Shown one piece after another: positions 59,953 to 64,000 of a DNA stretch of 64,000 nt. A model generated the notes under the pieces. The model had not been told where the DNA came from. It did no database searches and worked only from the letters and a program-made list of their open reading frames with translations. The stretch's first letter is position 1; every line of letters starts with the position of its first letter. Position numbers and translations under genes: made by a program. Location: NCBI RefSeq assembly GCF_000981035.1, contig NZ_LAYJ01000088.1, forward strand, positions 198,835 through 262,834, written 5' to 3'. Source of the DNA: Christensenella hongkongensis (GTDB lineage: Bacteria > Bacillota > Clostridia > Christensenellales > Christensenellaceae).

Positions 59953-60813
59953 TCATTCCGCCTGCCTGAGTATTTCGTAAATTTCTTCCAGCTGCTCCGC
60001 AGTATAATAATCAATCGATATTTTTCCTTTGGCAAGCGTCCCTTTAATCTGCACCTTGGTGGACAGCGCCTTGGAAAGCGTGTCCTGCGCCTCCCTGATC
60101 TCAACTGGCACCTTTTTCGCCTTTGCGGGCTTTTTCTCCTTTGCCGCAGGCGTTAAGAGCCAATCCTTCACGAGCGCCTCCGCCTCGCGTACGGAAAGGT
60201 CTTTTTCCAGAATCGTTTTTGCGCCCGCATCGATCTTCTTCGCATCCTCGAGCGGAAGCAGGCAACGCGCGTGCCCCGCCGAAAGCTTTCCTCCCACCAC
60301 AAGCTTCTTGACTCCTTCCGGCAAAGAAAGCAGCCTGAGAAGGTTTGCAATCGCGCTGCGGCTTTTGCCCACGCGTTTTGCCACTTCGTCCTGCGTGAGG
60401 CTGTAATCCGTCATCAGCTGCTGCAATGCTGCGGCCTGCTCGATCGGGTTGAGATCCTCCCTTTGGATATTTTCTATGAGCGACAGCTCCAAAATTTCTT
60501 TTTTATCCAGCTGGCGAACGATGACCGGCACCTTGCTAAGGCCCGCCAGTTTGGCGGCGCGGAACCGGCGCTCTCCCGCAATGATCGTATATCTTCCTTC
60601 GTTTTTATAAACAATAATCGGCTGCATGATGCCATGCACCTTGATCGACTGCGCGAGCTCCTTCAGCTTTGCCTCGTCAAATTTTTTCCTGGGCTGGTTT
60701 GTATCATTGTCCAGTAAAAAAATATCGATTTCATTTACGCCTTCCTTCTCCACCGTTTCTGTCGCGGCGTCTGCCATGAGGGCGCTAAGGCCTTTTCCGA
60801 GTCCTCTTTTCAT
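59953..60813 (-). CDS. parB: Chromosome partition protein ParB/Spo0J
   Basis: A 286-residue ParB family CTP-dependent DNA clamp. The start at 60813 (MKRGLGKGLSALMADA) follows GGGAGAG. It has NQPRKKFDEAKLKELAQSI (Box I), YTIIAGERRFRAAKLAG (Box II, GERR) and IENIQREDLNPIEQAAALQQL with a helix-turn-helix LTQDEVAKRVGKSRSAIANLLRLLSLP that recognises parS. A Lys/Ala-rich linker precedes the C-terminal dimer domain. Two parS sites lie 2.2 and 2.9 kb upstream in the same cluster. Confidence 0.96.
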   Translation of the reverse strand: MKRGLGKGLSALMADAATETVEKEGVNEIDIFLLDNDTNQPRKKFDEAKLKELAQSIKVHGIMQPIIVYKNEGRYTIIAGERRFRAAKLAGLSKVPVIVRQLDKKEILELSLIENIQREDLNPIEQAAALQQLMTDYSLTQDEVAKRVGKSRSAIANLLRLLSLPEGVKKLVVGGKLSAGHARCLLPLEDAKKIDAGAKTILEKDLSVREAEALVKDWLLTPAAKEKKPAKAKKVPVEIREAQDTLSKALSTKVQIKGTLAKGKISIDYYTAEQLEEIYEILRQAE

Positions 60814-60826
60814 TGTCTCTCCCACT

Positions 60827-61594
60827 CTATCTCATATCGTTTGTCAGAAATTCCATCGCAAGCTCGTTATACGCCTCCGTACCCAGGCACCTTGCGTCGT
60901 ACAAGAGAACCGGGAGCCCGTAGCTTGGGGCTTCCCCGAGACGAACATTGCGGGGAATCACCGTCTGGTAAACCTTGTTTTTAAAGAATTTACGCACTTC
61001 CTCCACCACCTGCAGGGAAAGGTTTGTACGTCCGTCAAACATTGTCAGGACGACGCCTTCCACCTCCAGCTCCGGATTCAGGCTCTGGCGCACCAGCTTT
61101 ACCGTGCTCATCAGTTGCGTGAGCCCTTCCAGCGCATAATATTCGCATTGTATTGGCACCAGAATTTTATCGGCTGCGGTAAGCGCGTTGAGCGTGATCA
61201 GCCCAAGCGACGGCGGGCAATCCATAAAAATGTAATCGTAGAGCCCCTTCACTTCCTCGAGCGCCCGTTTCAAAATCGTCTCGCGCGCCATCATGGAAAC
61301 AAGCTCCACCTCCGCGCCTACAAGATCGATGTTCGCAGGCATCAGGTCAAGGTTTTTCATCATGGTAGGCCTGATTGCCTCGAGTGCCGAATGGCGGGCG
61401 ACAAGCACGTCGTAAGAGGACTTTTTAAGTCCTACGCGCTCTACTCCAAGCCCGCTGGTGCTGTTGCCCTGCGGATCGATATCAATCAGAAGCACCCGTT
61501 TTCCCTTATCCGCGATACACGCGCTCAGGTTGATTGCAGTGGTTGTTTTTCCAACCCCGCCTTTTTGATTTGCTATTGCAATAATTTTCCCCAA
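60827..61594 (-). CDS. parA: Chromosome partition ATPase ParA/Soj
   Basis: A 255-residue deviant-Walker ParA ATPase. KIIAIANQKGGVGKTTTAIN (residues 3-22) holds the signature KGGVGKTT; DIDPQGNSTSGLG and IFMDCPPSLGLIT follow. The start is a TTG at 61594 with GGAGCGTGAG upstream, so translation may be weak. parB begins 13 bases after its stop. With parS sites and rsmG close by this is the usual origin-proximal module. Confidence 0.96.
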   Translation of the reverse strand: MGKIIAIANQKGGVGKTTTAINLSACIADKGKRVLLIDIDPQGNSTSGLGVERVGLKKSSYDVLVARHSALEAIRPTMMKNLDLMPANIDLVGAEVELVSMMARETILKRALEEVKGLYDYIFMDCPPSLGLITLNALTAADKILVPIQCEYYALEGLTQLMSTVKLVRQSLNPELEVEGVVLTMFDGRTNLSLQVVEEVRKFFKNKVYQTVIPRNVRLGEAPSYGLPVLLYDARCLGTEAYNELAMEFLTNDMR

Positions 61595-61673
61595 ATTTTC
61601 TCACGCTCCTAAACCAGTATCTCCTATTATAACGGAAAACGCACGAATTGAAAAGTTCTATTCACATAAAACA

Positions 61674-61706
61674 GCCCCTTTGCAAAGCATTCTTTGAAAA
61701 GGGGTG
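61674..61706 (-). terminator. Weak terminator-like hairpin
   Basis: GCCCCTTT and AAAGGGGT arms flank an additional GCAAAG/CTTTG inner stem. The T tract on the minus strand is short (TGTTTTA). It lies 3' of the zinc-ribbon gene, in the 61595-61777 gap. Confidence 0.45.
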
Positions 61707-61777
61707 CTTCCGCCGCATGGCATATGGTTAAACACAGCGCGCATTATGCGCGAAAATTGTTTACCGCTTGCAGCTTT

Positions 61778-62170
61778 TTATGTTTTTTTCACAAATTTTG
61801 TCCCACACTTTGAGCAGGTAATATTGATCTTTCCCTTCCCTTTTGGAACGCGCAGTGTCTGAGCGCATTTCGGACATTTATAGTAGCGGTGTGTTTTCCC
61901 GTCTTTCAAACGGTTTTTGATATTCCAGAACCACGTGCGCACCGCGCCCCATTTTCGCAGGAAAGCATAGTTTTCCTGCTGCCTTTTTTCAACCTGCCTG
62001 GAAAACATCCTGTAAATCGCAAACACAAGCGGAATCCAGCTGAGCCAGCTGATAAAGGGGATTGGCACAAACATCAGAACAATCGTAAGCACGATTGAAA
62101 ATACGATCAAAAACATTCCAAACTGATCGCCGCCATACCGCCCCATCATAAACTTTCGAAAGCCATTCAT
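61778..62170 (-). CDS. Zinc-ribbon membrane protein (unknown)
   Basis: A 130-residue protein with one or two N-terminal membrane helices (about residues 17-38 and 40-55), then a basic cytoplasmic segment and a C-terminal zinc ribbon with CPKCAQTLRVPKGKGKINIT ending in CSKCGTKF (CxxC...CxxC). This layout, often near rsmG/parAB in Clostridia, is uncharacterised. I do not assign a function. The ATG at 62170 has only a weak AGAAGTG upstream. Confidence 0.7.
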   Translation of the reverse strand: MNGFRKFMMGRYGGDQFGMFLIVFSIVLTIVLMFVPIPFISWLSWIPLVFAIYRMFSRQVEKRQQENYAFLRKWGAVRTWFWNIKNRLKDGKTHRYYKCPKCAQTLRVPKGKGKINITCSKCGTKFVKKT

Positions 62171-62274
62171 TGTTTTCGTGACACTTCTCTTTCTGTTTTT
62201 TATCTCTGCAGTATTATCATACAGCTCTTTTAAGAATTCAATATGAACAAAACGCCTGCCCGTTTACGCAGCCC

Positions 62275-62976
62275 CTACAGCGGGGACTTTACGATCTGCG
62301 CGTATCTCCTTGGATATTTTTGTGCTATCATGCCCGTCTTATGAAACACCAAAACATGGTGGGCAAGCTCCCCGCCCGGCATATCGATTACCTTGTCAAG
62401 CTTCAGGTTCAGCGCTTTCATCGCCCCTGCCGCTTCATTAAGCTCTTTTTCGTAATCTCCCTTATATGCAAGGAAACGCCCGCCGTCTTTTAAAAGCGGC
62501 GCACACAGCTCCATCAGCACGCGCAGCTGCGCCACAGCGCGCGATACGCAAACGTCGTAGCTTTCCCGCGGTTTGCCCGTGGCAAGCTCCTCTGCGCGTA
62601 CATTCATCACGGTGACGTCAATCCTCGCAGCCTGCGCTCCCTGTACGATAAAATCGCACTTCTTCTTTGAGGATTCCACCGCAAACGCGCTGATATCCCC
62701 GCGCAGGATTTTCAGCGGCACAACCGGAAAGCCCGCGCCGCTCCCAACATCCACCACGCGGCTTTTCCCCGGGATCTCCCCCTCTGGGACAATGCTGTCA
62801 AAAAAATGCTTGAGCGCCGCTTCTTTGGGCTCTGTAATGGCCGTCAGGTTATACAGCCGGTTCGTCTCCTTCATGCACTCATAATATTCTTCCATGCGCT
62901 CGAGGACGTCCTGCCCCGCTTCTATTCCACCCTGCCTGCACAATGTTTTCAGCTCGTCTATAAACTCCGACATCAT
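62275..62976 (-). CDS. rsmG: 16S rRNA (guanine-N7) methyltransferase RsmG
   Basis: A 233-residue RsmG (GidB) that methylates G527 of 16S rRNA using SAM. The SAM-binding motif is RVVDVGSGAGFPVVPLKI (about residues 79-96), and a conserved CVSRAVAQL block follows near 152. Two adjacent ATGs (62976 and 62973) are possible; GGGAG favours the second. A perfect parS site begins 15 bases upstream of the first ATG. Origin-proximal location with parA/parB agrees with the usual order. Confidence 0.95.
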   Translation of the reverse strand: MMSEFIDELKTLCRQGGIEAGQDVLERMEEYYECMKETNRLYNLTAITEPKEAALKHFFDSIVPEGEIPGKSRVVDVGSGAGFPVVPLKILRGDISAFAVESSKKKCDFIVQGAQAARIDVTVMNVRAEELATGKPRESYDVCVSRAVAQLRVLMELCAPLLKDGGRFLAYKGDYEKELNEAAGAMKALNLKLDKVIDMPGGELAHHVLVFHKTGMIAQKYPRRYAQIVKSPL

Positions 62977-62990
62977 TTCTCCCGTCTGTT

Positions 62991-63006
62991 TGTTTCACGT
63001 GAAACA
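62991..63006. other. parS centromere site 1
   Basis: TGTTTCACGTGAAACA is a perfect 16-bp palindrome identical to the bacterial parS consensus bound by ParB. It lies between rsmG and the DUF1349 gene. Confidence 0.95.
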
Positions 63007-63597
63007 TTATTGCTGCGTATACCGCTCCCATTGAACATCCGTAAACTTTGCTTCCTCAAACACAGCTTTATAACCTTCCCCCTGCGGGCAGCACGCAAAA
63101 ATGCCAACCTGCGGGGTTTTACACTTTGATTTCATGTGGAAGATACGCAGCATATGATAGGTTTTTCCATCCATTGAGTATTCAAATTTAAAATCTCCAT
63201 CCCTGCGCGACACCTTGAAATACATTGTTTCCACATCCGCCGGGAAATCCTGGACAGCCCAATCGGAATATCCGCCCACCGTAACTACGCTGCCAAGCTT
63301 TTGTTCGTTTTCGCTTTCATATTCAAGGCACAGCTTTGCCCAGTTTTTTTCATCAAGATAGACCAATATTCCGCAATGGTCATATGGATCGCTGCCTTTA
63401 CGCGTTGCTTTAACGGAAAAGGTGGTTTTTTCGTCAGAATCCACCAAGAGTGCATGACCGCTGTTTCTCTGGAAACCATAATAAGTGTCCTGCCAGAAAT
63501 CCGTTTCCGGTTCCGTATAGATCACAATTTTGCGGTCTGTTACTGTTGCCTGCCGCGGCATATTGAGCCATTTTGCCGTTCTTTCTGCTAATTCCAT
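63007..63597 (-). CDS. DUF1349 family protein (concanavalin-like fold)
   Basis: A 196-residue protein. The start at 63597 (MELAERTAKWLNMPRQATV) follows GGAGGGG. DUF1349 signatures: TDFWQDTYYGFQRNSGHAL near residue 28, CGILVYLDEKNWAKLCLEYE near 70, SVVTVGGYSDWAV near 98 and YFKVSRRDGDFKFEYSMDGKTYHMLR near 120. The fold is a lectin-like beta-sandwich (relatives include the regulation-of-enolase RegE protein); it might bind carbohydrate. It occupies the position, next to rsmG, where mnmG is often found in Bacillota. Confidence 0.85.
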   Translation of the reverse strand: MELAERTAKWLNMPRQATVTDRKIVIYTEPETDFWQDTYYGFQRNSGHALLVDSDEKTTFSVKATRKGSDPYDHCGILVYLDEKNWAKLCLEYESENEQKLGSVVTVGGYSDWAVQDFPADVETMYFKVSRRDGDFKFEYSMDGKTYHMLRIFHMKSKCKTPQVGIFACCPQGEGYKAVFEEAKFTDVQWERYTQQ

Positions 63598-63733
63598 TCT
63601 GTAACCCCTCCTGTTTCTTGAGCTTTGCACATCATTCCTGTTTACGCACTATTTTACCATATTCTACTTCACCTTTTCCATTAAATCTATATTGTGGGAC
63701 GGTCTCCCTTTTTCTTTTTCATCGACCGCAAAT

Positions 63734-63749
63734 TGTTTCACGTGAAACA
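63734..63749. other. parS centromere site 2
   Basis: A second perfect TGTTTCACGTGAAACA palindrome, 743 bases from the first, in non-coding sequence upstream of the DUF1349 gene. Confidence 0.95.
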
Positions 63750-64000
63750 ATCGCACCCGTTCTTTCCTTTGTACTTGTCTAGAACCGGTTGTCTGTGCAG
63801 GAAAATGTCCGGCAACGCTCCAGACATTTGCAGCATCGACCCGCATTGCGGGCGCCTGCCTCGTCCTGCTTTGCATTTGTTCAAACCCCAGGCCGCTATG
63901 CTGCGTTTCTTTGCGCGAAACAGCCGCGCGCTTCCCGCTTTTCTTTTTTAATCAAAAAAGCTTTGGATAGCAATTTAATCGCATAATGCGGGGCCGCTTT
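63750..64000. other. Right edge without a recognisable gene
   Basis: From 63598 to the end only the second parS site is clear. Short frames on both strands show no recognisable domain or ribosome binding site. A gene entering from beyond the window cannot be excluded. Confidence 0.4.

Noticed and set aside
63664..63876. 70-codon minus-strand frame across the second parS site
   Set aside because: The RLFHVKQ stretch is just the translation of parS; no ribosome binding site or domain.
1..64000. CRISPR array, integrase, IS transposase or prophage genes
   Set aside because: No regularly spaced direct repeats of about 30 bases and no recombinase or DDE-type protein seen; the short repeats found are two-copy intergenic elements.

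Overview
The window reads as chromosome from a mid-GC, strictly anaerobic, Gram-positive-type member of the Clostridia (Bacillota). Evidence: purine-rich AGGAGG-type ribosome binding sites, an oxygen-sensitive class III ribonucleotide reductase (nrdD/nrdG), an ECF-type QueT transporter, radical-SAM thiamine genes (thiH, thiC), a BlaI/M56 sensor pair, GntR-ABC and DnaD/DnaI-type replication genes, and many short intergenic hairpin repeats. A Christensenellales- or Oscillospirales-like host is possible, but the sequence alone cannot settle this. I see no tRNA, rRNA, CRISPR array, phage or transposase gene.

Layout. 1-2.4 kb: end of a minus-strand operon encoding a NifH-like ATPase and two nitrogenase-component-1-like proteins. 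It starts from a good promoter and carries three identically spaced GTTAG-N6-CTAAC palindromes upstream. This is the most intriguing locus and its substrate is unknown. 2.8-8.4 kb: PHP phosphoesterase, QueT, LOG-family protein, a membrane protein, ACT protein, PFL/DUF711 protein, TMEM175-like channel. 8.6-12.2 kb: a small 59-residue protein, then nrdD-nrdG-dut. 12.4-20.1 kb: one 2531-residue surface protein made of InlB-type repeats and about 14-15 MBG-type repeats. 20.5-27.6 kb: sugar isomerase, GNAT acetyltransferase, iron alcohol dehydrogenase, a LicD-flippase pair and an oligoendopeptidase F with an unusual four-cysteine insert.

27.9-35.2 kb is a complete thiamine operon on the minus strand (TPP riboswitch-terminator, thiE, thiD, thiC, thiS, thiF, thiG, thiH, tenI), interrupted between genes by several short repeat elements. 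35.3-45.3 kb holds assorted genes: GyrI-like proteins, a flavoprotein, uppP, ychF, a duplicated DUF2007-like pair, MerR, TfoX-C, YeiH with a divergent LysR regulator, and a CDGSH protein. 45.4-51 kb: DnaI/DnaD-like helicase-loading genes, a hydrolase, cca and dapF. 51.2-58.7 kb: DUF5711-CvpA, a GntR-ABC operon with an operator palindrome, and a BlaI plus very long M56 sensor pair with tandem operators. 58.9-63.6 kb: DUF2971, parB, parA, a zinc-ribbon membrane protein, rsmG and two perfect parS sites, which places the right end near the replication origin. Most genes from 42 kb on point left, away from that presumed origin.

A second theme is small dispersed repeats. I identified by eye three families of roughly 85-160 bp intergenic elements (7.7/31.6 kb; 27.8/33.4 kb with relatives at 20.2 and 40.5 kb; 31.8/35.0 kb). 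Several have terminal or internal inverted repeats, and one supplies the last codons of thiD.
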